The notes under the pieces are model-generated. The model searched no databases and had not been told where the DNA came from. It saw only the letters and a program-made list of their open reading frames with translations. The translations under genes and the position numbers were made by a program. 47,774 nucleotides of DNA from Chloroflexota bacterium. Its GTDB lineage: Bacteria > Chloroflexota > UBA6077. The stretch is from the NCBI GenBank assembly GCA_021806765.1, contig JAJZQR010000005.1, positions 1 to 47,774 on the forward strand, in the 5' to 3' direction. Shown here piece by piece: positions 38,700 through 45,721 of the stretch. Position 1 is the first letter of the stretch. The number at the start of each line of letters is the position of its first letter.

Positions 38700-40325
38700 T
38701 CAAGGTTTCGGCGAGGCCGGCGCCGGTATCGGCTGGGGCCGGGCCGGCGCCGGCTGGGCCGGCATCGGCGCGGCCGGGCCTGCTGCCGGCGGGGCGATCG
38801 AGGTGCCGCCCCCGGGCAGAAGCGGCGCGCTGGCACCGCGACTGAGCCAGAGGTCCAGGCTGCCCTTGCCGACCTCCGGGCTGAGCAGAAACTTCTGGAC
38901 GTTGGGCAGCACGCGCTCCACGGCCTCCAGGTAGAGGCGCACCCGGGTGACTGCCGGCGCGTTCTTGTACTCGGCCAGCCGGCTGGCAAATCGACCGGCC
39001 TCGCCCGTGGCGTTGGCAGTCTTCTCGGCCTTGTAGCCTTCAGCCTGGCGAAGGAGCTTCTCGGCCTCACCCCGGGCCTTGGGCAGGATCTCGTTCTGGT
39101 AGGCCAGCGCCTCGTTGATGTAGGTCGCGCGGTCCTCCCGGGCCGAGGCGACGTCCAGAAAGGCCGAGACCACCTCCTGGGGCGGACTCGCCTCGGTGAG
39201 CTGCACCGCCACCACCTCCAGCCCGGATCTGCTCGTGTCCAGCCGGCTCTGGAGCTGCTGCCGGGTTTCCTGCTCGATGCGGGCCTTGTCCGTGGTGAGC
39301 AGATCATCCACCGGCCTCAGGCCGACCGTGAGGCGTAGCGAGGCCTCCGCGGCGCTGCGCACGAGGGCTGGAGGCTGGCCGACGTTGAACACGGAATCGG
39401 CGGCGTCCCGAACCTGGTAGTGGACGGTGGCCGCGACGTTGACCAGGTTCTGGTCGCCGGCCAGCATGAGCGAGCGGGGCACCTCTGCCCGCTGCACGCC
39501 GACCGGCACGCGGGTGACCTCGTCCACCGGCCAGGGGATCCGATAATGCAGCCCGGGGGACACCTGGGCGGGGACGAACTTGCCGAAGCGCCGGAGGATT
39601 CCGACCTCTCCCGCCTGGACGACGTAGATGCCCGAAAGAAGGTACATGACCGCGAGGGCGAGCGCCAGGTAGGGCAATGCGGGCCGAAGGAGGCGGCTCG
39701 GCTGCGCCAGCACACCGTGCTCGAGGTGACCTCCGTTCGAGAGGCCGGCCAGAGCGTCGCGAGCGATCTCGTATCCGGCGAAGGCGATGAAGAGCACGAC
39801 CACCACGGCGGCGACCTTGTCCAGGCTGCGGAAGCCGATGGCGTAGCCGAAGAGTCCGGCGACCACCACGATGGAGCTGTACATGTCCATCAGGGAGTGA
39901 TAGCCGTCGGCCACCAGCGCCGGGGAGCCGGTCGCCCGCCCGACGTAGGTCTTGTAGCGCGCCATGAAGTAGCTGAAGGCGATGGTGAGCAGCGCCGCCA
40001 ATGCCACCCAGAAGACGTTCCGAAGCTCGGGCTCATCGCCCGCCAGCGCCTCCCGAAAGACGTCGAAACCTATGTAGAATATGAAGCCTGCCACCAGCAG
40101 GCTGACCAGATGCTCTACGCGGCTAACCCCCTTGGCGGAGCGGTCCCTCCCTGCCAGGAGCAGACCGATCAGCACCAGGGTCGAGACGATGACGTCGGAA
40201 AAGGAGTGCCAGGCCGACGCCCGCAAAGAGAGGCTGCCGGAAGCGTTCGACAGCAGGAACTTGAGCCCGATCAGGGCAAGGTTGACGACGATCGTGATGA
40301 GGATAGTGGACGCCTTGCGGCCCAT
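38700..40325 (-). CDS. Cation diffusion facilitator-HflK fusion protein
   Basis: 541 residues in one intact frame. Residues 1-195 are a CDF transmembrane domain: six helices, first metal site His40-x3-Asp44 (SAWHSFSDVIVSTL), second His143-x3-Asp147 (ADGYHSLMDMYSSI). The CDF cytoplasmic domain is absent. Instead residues 215-500 are an HflK-like SPFH domain (SGIYVVQAGEVGILRRFGKF, YRIPWPVDEVTRVPVGVQRA) with the coiled coil (LDVASAREDRATYINEALAY) and a Pro/Ala tail. A metal transporter thus carries a protease-modulating scaffold in place of its zinc-sensing domain. Separate hflC and hflK genes follow. Function is inferred: metal transport coupled to an HflKC/FtsH-like assembly. Confidence 0.92.
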   Translation of the reverse strand: MGRKASTILITIVVNLALIGLKFLLSNASGSLSLRASAWHSFSDVIVSTLVLIGLLLAGRDRSAKGVSRVEHLVSLLVAGFIFYIGFDVFREALAGDEPELRNVFWVALAALLTIAFSYFMARYKTYVGRATGSPALVADGYHSLMDMYSSIVVVAGLFGYAIGFRSLDKVAAVVVVLFIAFAGYEIARDALAGLSNGGHLEHGVLAQPSRLLRPALPYLALALAVMYLLSGIYVVQAGEVGILRRFGKFVPAQVSPGLHYRIPWPVDEVTRVPVGVQRAEVPRSLMLAGDQNLVNVAATVHYQVRDAADSVFNVGQPPALVRSAAEASLRLTVGLRPVDDLLTTDKARIEQETRQQLQSRLDTSRSGLEVVAVQLTEASPPQEVVSAFLDVASAREDRATYINEALAYQNEILPKARGEAEKLLRQAEGYKAEKTANATGEAGRFASRLAEYKNAPAVTRVRLYLEAVERVLPNVQKFLLSPEVGKGSLDLWLSRGASAPLLPGGGTSIAPPAAGPAAPMPAQPAPARPQPIPAPASPKP

Positions 40326-40342
40326 GTCCCCTCCTTTCTTCC

Positions 40343-42460
40343 CTAACGGTTACCAGATGATCGGTTGCCGGGTGCCTGCCCGCCTAGTTCGGCGAGGAGA
40401 CCCTGGATGCGCCCGTCGTACATGCGAAGCTGCATCCGCTCCAGGAGCTGGCGCTCCATGTTCGCCGTGAGCTCGGCGTGCTTGCGGGCCTTGAGGTCCT
40501 GGGCTACCACCTCCTTCGCCTCCTCGAAGGGGCGCTGGCGGCTCTCCTGCCTCTCGCGGACCTGGAAGAGGTAGTAGCTATCGCCGAGGGGCAGGATGGG
40601 CGAGATCTCTCCCACCTTGAGCCCGAGGAGCTCCTCGTGCAGTGGATGCTCGAAGAGCTCGGCCATCGGGTCTCCGCTCTCCCCCAGCCACCGATCCAGC
40701 TCTCCGCCCTTGGCCGCCGTGTCCGGGTCCTCCGAGTACCCTTTGGCGACCTCGGCGAAATCGGCCGGTTGCCCACCCGAGCCGAAGAGACCGCCAGGCT
40801 TGAGCTTGGCCTCGGCTTCCTGGATCTTGGCCCGGGCCTTCTCGTCCGTGTCCCCGGAGGCCCCGCGCCCAACCCGGATGTAGCGCACCTTGACGCGGGC
40901 AGGATCGGCGTAGCGCGCCTTGTCGCGGTCGTACTCGGCCCGCACCTCCGCGTCGGAGGCCGTCAGCTTGGCGTCCACCTCCTCCTCGTGGAGGAACTGG
41001 GCCATCAGCTCCGTGCGAGCGTGATCGATCTCTTTGCTGCGCTTCACGTCCACCGCCTGCTCCGAGGCATCCTCCACGACCAGGAGCCGCTCGATAAGGT
41101 TGTCCAGGATCCTTCGCTTGCCCTCCGCGCCCGAGTATTGTCCCCGAACCTCCGCGGGCAGCTCGTTCAGCTCGCCGAGAAACTCCCCCAGGGTGGTCCG
41201 GCGCGAGTGAATGGTGAAGAGGGTGCGGTCCTTCCGATCGGAGTACACCTGCTGCTCGCGCTCCGTCCGCAGCGTGCCGGCGATCTCGCCACGGACTTCC
41301 TCGTACGGCCGAAGCCTCTCCGGCCAGCGCTCGATCAGCTTCTCGACGTAGTAGCTGTCGCCCTCCTTGAATGCCGGCGAAAGCTCCCCCGGCTGAAGCT
41401 GGAACACGGCCGCGTCGAACTCGGGGCTCCGGCCGCCGCGCGCCACCGGGTCCGCCAGCTCGCCACCCTGGGCCTTGCGCGGCCCGTCGCCGAACTCCCC
41501 GGCGAGCAGGGCGAAGTCCTCGCCGGCTGCGGCCCGCGCCCGCGCCGACTCGGCCCTGGCCCTGGCCTTCTCGTCGCCGCCGGCCAGGGCCACGCTCACC
41601 TGGATCTCGGCGACCCTCGCCTGTTCGGGCACGCGGAACCTCTCTCGGTTGTTCTGGTAGTAGGCCACCAGCTCCTGCTCTGCCGGCTCGGGCACCTCGA
41701 GCAGGCCGTAGTCGACCTGCAGGCTCGCCCGCTCCTTGAGATCCTTCAGGTAGCCCTCGACGAAGGGCTGCTCCTTCTCCTCGACGACGGCCTGGCGGAC
41801 CTGTTCCCTCACCTCCACCAGGGGCCGGTCTCCGAACTGCCTGCGGTTCTGGTCGTAGTAGGCCTGGATCTCGGCCTCGCCGACCTGTACGCGGCCCTCG
41901 TGCAACTGGTCGGAGACGTCGGCGATCTTGATCTCCTCGGTGGCATGCTTCATCGCCTCGGTGAAAGCCTGCTTCTGGTCGACCTGTCTCTCCGAGGCCC
42001 ACCGGCGGGTCACGGCATCGACCACCGCGTGGCCCACCAGCGCTCGGATGCCGCCGACGCTGCGATAGTGAGGCTGCTCCTCCTTCGGGATGGCGACGAA
42101 CTCCTGCCGGATCTGCTCCCCTGTCACCACCCCTCCCCGGTAGGTGGCTACCACGGTTGGGTCGGCCGGCTCCCGGGCATCCCAGGGCGCCCAACGCGCG
42201 AGAAACAGCCCAACGACCAGGACTAGCGCGGCGCCTCCCGCCCAGAGCCTTCGGCCTCGCGGCGCCGAGGGAGCCCTCGTCGGTTCGGCCTCGGCATTGG
42301 CACCTGCCGCCCGCCCGTCGCCTGGCTGATCCGCCGGGATCTCAGTCGGCTCCGCTGAACCCGCCGGCGCTTCCGCCGGCGGGGCCACCGTGGAAGGGAT
42401 GGTACCCCCCAGGGCATCGCGGAGGTCGTGAAGCACCTGTCTCACGGTGCTAATGAGCAT
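40343..42460 (-). CDS. SurA/PrsA-like membrane-anchored peptidyl-prolyl isomerase with two parvulin-type domains
   Basis: 705 residues from the ATG at 42460 (AAGGA 8 bases upstream; the ATG 9 bases earlier lacks spacing). A disordered Pro/Ala N-terminus precedes a membrane helix near 80-95 (LWAGGAALVLVVGLFLARWA). The first PpiC domain (about 285-390) has ARVAEIQVSVALAG, AAGEDFALLAGEFGDGPRKA and QLQPGELSPAFKEGDSYYVE. The second (about 545-660) has ARVKVRYIRVGRGASGDTDE, FAEVAKGYSEDPDTAAKGGE and LKVGEISPILPLGDSYYLFQ. Each is preceded by SurA-like helical chaperone segments. It should fold exported proteins. It is 17 bases upstream of the CDF-HflK fusion, so envelope protein folding and proteolysis control are encoded together. 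Confidence 0.9.
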   Translation of the reverse strand: MLISTVRQVLHDLRDALGGTIPSTVAPPAEAPAGSAEPTEIPADQPGDGRAAGANAEAEPTRAPSAPRGRRLWAGGAALVLVVGLFLARWAPWDAREPADPTVVATYRGGVVTGEQIRQEFVAIPKEEQPHYRSVGGIRALVGHAVVDAVTRRWASERQVDQKQAFTEAMKHATEEIKIADVSDQLHEGRVQVGEAEIQAYYDQNRRQFGDRPLVEVREQVRQAVVEEKEQPFVEGYLKDLKERASLQVDYGLLEVPEPAEQELVAYYQNNRERFRVPEQARVAEIQVSVALAGGDEKARARAESARARAAAGEDFALLAGEFGDGPRKAQGGELADPVARGGRSPEFDAAVFQLQPGELSPAFKEGDSYYVEKLIERWPERLRPYEEVRGEIAGTLRTEREQQVYSDRKDRTLFTIHSRRTTLGEFLGELNELPAEVRGQYSGAEGKRRILDNLIERLLVVEDASEQAVDVKRSKEIDHARTELMAQFLHEEEVDAKLTASDAEVRAEYDRDKARYADPARVKVRYIRVGRGASGDTDEKARAKIQEAEAKLKPGGLFGSGGQPADFAEVAKGYSEDPDTAAKGGELDRWLGESGDPMAELFEHPLHEELLGLKVGEISPILPLGDSYYLFQVRERQESRQRPFEEAKEVVAQDLKARKHAELTANMERQLLERMQLRMYDGRIQGLLAELGGQAPGNRSSGNR

Positions 42461-42520
42461 AAGCGTCATCCTTCGAACTGGCGATGAGGACGGACAGTGC
42501 GATCATCGTGAGCGCGACTC

Positions 42521-42772
42521 TCAGCCGCATGGATCACCTCGCTCGACTACTGCCGTGGGCGTCGACCAGGATCCGCTCGAGGATCTTTCAGACCACGAGG
42601 ATCGATAGCGCTCGCAGCCGAGCCGGTAGCGCTTGCCGCTGGACAGCGAGAACTCGGCCGCGAGACGGCTGTGTTCGAGGAACCGGCGAAGTCGATCCAG
42701 CGTGCCGGCATCCCGGCAGTTGCCGCGACATCGACAGCTTCCGCAGACCGCCTGAACCCTGGTCCGTGGCAT
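42521..42772 (-). CDS. Small Cys-rich protein
   Basis: 83 residues from the ATG at 42772 with GGGGAGG 5 bases upstream and an array promoter 30-85 bases before the start. The N-terminus MPRTRVQAVCGSCRCRGNCR has four cysteines in CxxCxCxxxC spacing, then RDAGTLDRLRRFLEHSRLAA and a basic, Ser-rich tail. The first 45 residues look protein-like; the last 30 may be less constrained. A small metal- or redox-binding protein is possible. No family is recognised. Confidence 0.5.
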   Translation of the reverse strand: MPRTRVQAVCGSCRCRGNCRDAGTLDRLRRFLEHSRLAAEFSLSSGKRYRLGCERYRSSWSERSSSGSWSTPTAVVERGDPCG

Positions 42773-42803
42773 AGCACCCTCCCCGTGTAGCGAATTCGGT
42801 CTG

Positions 42804-42857
42804 AGTGTGCCGCACCAAGTTTAGAGCCGGTTTAGAGGAAGATTAGGCGGGGGTAAG
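42804..42857 (-). promoter_or_regulatory. 11-bp direct-repeat array and -10 box for the small Cys-rich gene
   Basis: Minus-strand units: CTTACCCCCGC (from 42857), CTAATCTTCCT (from 42846), CTAAACCGGCT (from 42835) and CTAAACTTGGT (from 42824). The -10 CACACT (42809-42804) begins 15 nt after the last unit. The array overlaps the last codons of the histidine kinase gene. Confidence 0.7.
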
Positions 42858-44297
42858 AGTCTGCCGGCCCCGGCCGGGGGGACAAGGCGGCATCGCGTTC
42901 GCGGCACCAGAGCAAGCCGGGAGCAGCACGGTGAAGGTCGAGCCAATCCCGACCTCGCTTTCGACCTCGATCCTGCCGCCATGGGCCTCGGCAATCCACT
43001 GACAGATGGAGAGCCCGAGCCCGGTGCCACCCGCGCGGCGGGATCGGGGGTGGTCGCCGCGGTAAAAACGCTCGAAGATCCGTGAAAGCTGATCGGCTGG
43101 GATGCCGACTCCCGTGTCAGCCACCCGCAGCAGCGCCCACCCGTGGCGTTGAGTCAGATCCAGGGTCACCTGGCCACCTTCCGGCGTGTAGCGCAGGGCG
43201 TTGTCCACCAGATTGAGCAAGAGCTGCTTCAACCGATCGGGGTCGCCGTCAACTTCCACCTGCTCCAGATCGCCGAGGGTGAGCCGCACGCCGTGGGCAA
43301 GTCGCTTCTCTTGATGGTAGACCTCGAGGAGAAGGGTATCGAGCGCCAGCCCACGGCGCTCCAGGCGATAACCGGCGTCGGCCCTGGCCAGGGTGAGCAG
43401 GTCTGCCACGAGCCGCCCCATCCGGCGCGTCTCCCTGGCGATGGCGCCGAGTACGTCCGCGCGCTCCTCTGGATCCGCGGCAGCGCCACGGAGAAGCGCC
43501 TCCACGTTGGTGTTGATCGCCGTTAGGGGCGTTCGGAGTTCGTGGGACGCGTCCGCCAGGAAGCGGCGCTGCGCCGCCAGCGTCTCGTCCAGCCTGCCGA
43601 GCAGGTCGTTGAACGTAGCGGCAAGCCGCTGCAGCTCATCCCTTTGCCGGGGCTCGGGAAGACGCCGCGAGAGATCGGCCGACCGGCCGATCTGGTGGGC
43701 CGTCTGAGTAAGGCGGTCAACTGGCTCCATCGCCCTGCTCGCCAGAAACCAGCCCGTCACGGCCGCCAGGAGGGCGGCGCCGAAGACCGTGGCCGCCAGG
43801 ACCAGGCGGAGCTGGGCGAGGCTCGTCTCCAGCGGCCGGAGGGAGGCGGCCACCTGGACCACGCCAACGATCTGGTCGTCCATCAGAAGGGGTGTGCTGT
43901 AGAGATCCATGCGTTCGCCCGGCAGGCTGATGGTGGTGTGGGCTTCCTGGCCGTTCAGGGCCGATCGCATGTTCTCCGGCAGTGTTGGCAAAGGTTGCGG
44001 CAGGTTGCTCGAAGATGCCAGGACCCGCCCGTCCATGCCGAGCAACTGAACGTACACGGCCCCGTCGGCTGAGGGTATCGTGGATGGCAACTCGAGACGG
44101 TGCACCCGGGGGTTAGCCGTGGCCAGCGACACCGAGTGTGCCGTCCGAGAGGCGTCCAGCGCTTTGAGGTGGACAGCGTAGTCCATCTCGGTGGTCAGTT
44201 GTCGGGCGATGACCAGGTAGACGGCAACCGCGAAGGCGGCCAGCACCAGGGCCAGTAGCGCAGCATGCCACAGCGTGAGCTTCAGCCGAATGGACAA
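42843..44297 (-). CDS. Sensor histidine kinase (EnvZ/CssS-like architecture)
   Basis: 484 residues. Helix 1 (LTLWHAALLALVLAAFAVAV), an extracytoplasmic sensor of about 130 residues (YVQLLGMDGRVLASSSNLPQ), helix 2 (LVLAATVFGAALLAAVTGWF), HAMP (ASRAMEPVDRLTQTAHQIGR), His-box (FLADASHELRTPLTAI) and HATPase with N-box LLLNLVDNALRYTP and G-boxes DTGVGIPADQ and GGTGLGLSIC. It is complete. The start lies 1 base after the regulator stop, so the two genes are coupled. It may be the kinase for both this regulator and the 18160 regulator whose own kinase is lost. The sensor input is unknown. Confidence 0.95.
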   Translation of the reverse strand: MSIRLKLTLWHAALLALVLAAFAVAVYLVIARQLTTEMDYAVHLKALDASRTAHSVSLATANPRVHRLELPSTIPSADGAVYVQLLGMDGRVLASSSNLPQPLPTLPENMRSALNGQEAHTTISLPGERMDLYSTPLLMDDQIVGVVQVAASLRPLETSLAQLRLVLAATVFGAALLAAVTGWFLASRAMEPVDRLTQTAHQIGRSADLSRRLPEPRQRDELQRLAATFNDLLGRLDETLAAQRRFLADASHELRTPLTAINTNVEALLRGAAADPEERADVLGAIARETRRMGRLVADLLTLARADAGYRLERRGLALDTLLLEVYHQEKRLAHGVRLTLGDLEQVEVDGDPDRLKQLLLNLVDNALRYTPEGGQVTLDLTQRHGWALLRVADTGVGIPADQLSRIFERFYRGDHPRSRRAGGTGLGLSICQWIAEAHGGRIEVESEVGIGSTFTVLLPACSGAANAMPPCPPGRGRQTLTPA

Positions 44298-44298
44298 G

Positions 44299-44985
44299 CT
44301 AATCCTCTTCTCTAAGGACGTAGCCCGCGCCTCGCACCGTATGGATCAGGCGCGATCCGCCGGAGGCCTCGAGCTTCTCCCGCAGGTAGCGGACGTAGAC
44401 CTCGATCACCTTCGATTCGCCCTCGAAATCGTAGCCCCAGACCCGCTCGTAGATCAGATCGCGGGTGAGCACCTGCCGAGGGTGCGAGAGGAACAGCCGT
44501 AGCAGCCCGTACTCGGTGGTCGTCAGGGCGATGCGGCGACCCGAGCGCCAGGCATCGCGCGTCATCGTATCGAGCCGGAGGTCCGCGAAGCGAAGCTCGT
44601 GCTGTCCGGCCGACTCGCGCCGGCGCAGGCAGACCCGGATGCGAGCCAGCAACTCCTCGAAGGCAAAGGGCTTGACCAGGTAGTCATCGGCGCCCGTCTC
44701 CAGCCCAGCTACTCGGTCCGGCACGGCGTCCCTGGCCGTGAGCATCAGGATGGGGAGATGCCGATCCGCCGCCCGCAACCGCCGGCATACCTCCAGACCG
44801 TCGAGACCGGGCATCAGGACGTCCAGCACCACCAGGTCGGGCTGCCGGTCGCGCATCAACTGCAAAGCCTCATTCCCATCGCTGGCCAGGCTGACCCTGT
44901 AGCCCTCCAGCGATAGGGCTCGCTTCAGAGATGCCTGGATCTCCGCGTCGTCGTCGACCAGCAGGATGCGATTGTCCATCGGCAT
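44299..44985 (-). CDS. OmpR/PhoB-family response regulator
   Basis: 228 residues from the ATG at 44985 (GAGG 8 bases upstream). Receiver with DDD at 11-13, phospho-acceptor Asp55 in [10 protein letters not shown] and VKPF. The winged helix has [20 protein letters not shown] and recognition helix [14 protein letters not shown], close to the 18160 regulator ([14 protein letters not shown]), so both could read similar repeats. It is followed by its kinase and preceded 10 bases upstream by a zinc-ribbon gene. The 42804 array lies directly behind the kinase, so the pair may control the small Cys-rich gene and the SurA/HflKC run. Confidence 0.94.
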   Translation of the reverse strand: MPMDNRILLVDDDAEIQASLKRALSLEGYRVSLASDGNEALQLMRDRQPDLVVLDVLMPGLDGLEVCRRLRAADRHLPILMLTARDAVPDRVAGLETGADDYLVKPFAFEELLARIRVCLRRRESAGQHELRFADLRLDTMTRDAWRSGRRIALTTTEYGLLRLFLSHPRQVLTRDLIYERVWGYDFEGESKVIEVYVRYLREKLEASGGSRLIHTVRGAGYVLREED

Positions 44986-44995
44986 CTGGGCGTCC

Positions 44996-45340
44996 TCATC
45001 CCACCTTGGCGCCGCAGGCCGGGCAGAACTTGGCATCCGGAGGCGCCGCTGCGCCGCAGCCGGAGCAGGTCGCGGATTCGGGCCGGGCCAGCTTGGTGCC
45101 GCATTGAACGCAGAAGGCCGCGCTCGACTCGTTGGGCGTTCCGCAGCGCGAGCAATAAACGGCGTCGGCTGGAGGCGGCCTGCGCTCGATCTCTGGAGCG
45201 CGTCCACGCCGGTCGTCCCAGTCCTCCTCACGCTCACCTCCGCCATAGCCTCCACCGTGGTGCCCGCCACCGCCTTGGCCCCCACCGTGATGCCCGCCAC
45301 CAAACAGGCCCCCGAGACCGCGATTGCCGTGATGTCCCAT
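44996..45340 (-). CDS. Gly/His-rich double zinc-ribbon protein
   Basis: 114 residues from the ATG at 45340. The N-terminus is Gly/His-rich ([20 protein letters not shown]). Two four-Cys zinc ribbons follow: [19 protein letters not shown] and [19 protein letters not shown]. Such ribbons bind structural Zn. The Gly/His stretch may bind more metal. It lies between a similar ribbon gene and the regulator, in the ATPase-led run, which suggests a link with zinc homeostasis. No exact family function. Confidence 0.82.
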   Translation of the reverse strand: MGHHGNRGLGGLFGGGHHGGGQGGGGHHGGGYGGGEREEDWDDRRGRAPEIERRPPPADAVYCSRCGTPNESSAAFCVQCGTKLARPESATCSGCGAAAPPDAKFCPACGAKVG

Positions 45341-45402
45341 TACAGTTGTACTCCTCTTGTTGTCGAATGCACTCGCCCGACGCTTCTGGTCCGATGGCGC
45401 CC

Positions 45403-45693
45403 TCACCTCACGGGAGTGCCGCAGGCCGGGCAGAACTTCGCCCTCGCCTCCAGCTCACGGCCGCAGGCCGAGCAGACCTTCGCCACGTTCGTCGGTGCCA
45501 ACCGCTCACCGCACTGGCCGCAGAAGGCGGCGTCGGGCGTGGCTCGGGCGCCGCACTTGGCGCAGTACCTCTGGCCGGAGTCGCGGTCCGGCTCCCTTCG
45601 GTCGTCGCGAGGGCCATCGTAGCCACCATGGCCTCGCCGTCTTCGGCCGATGCCTTCGAACAGGTCCTCGAAAATGTCTTCTATTCCACCCAT
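45403..45693 (-). CDS. Double zinc-ribbon protein
   Basis: 96 residues from the ATG at 45693. An acidic/hydrophobic helix (GGIEDIFEDLFEGIG) is followed by an Arg/Gly linker, then two zinc ribbons: CAKCGARATPDAAFCGQCG and [19 protein letters not shown]. It is paralogous to the next gene downstream in its C-terminal half. It begins 28 bases after the P1B ATPase stop and is probably co-transcribed. The FEDLFEG helix may be a protein-binding motif. Function is unknown. Confidence 0.82.
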   Translation of the reverse strand: MGGIEDIFEDLFEGIGRRRRGHGGYDGPRDDRREPDRDSGQRYCAKCGARATPDAAFCGQCGERLAPTNVAKVCSACGRELEARAKFCPACGTPVR

Positions 45694-45721
45694 GATTGAG
45701 TCTTCCCTCTCTAGATCGGTT

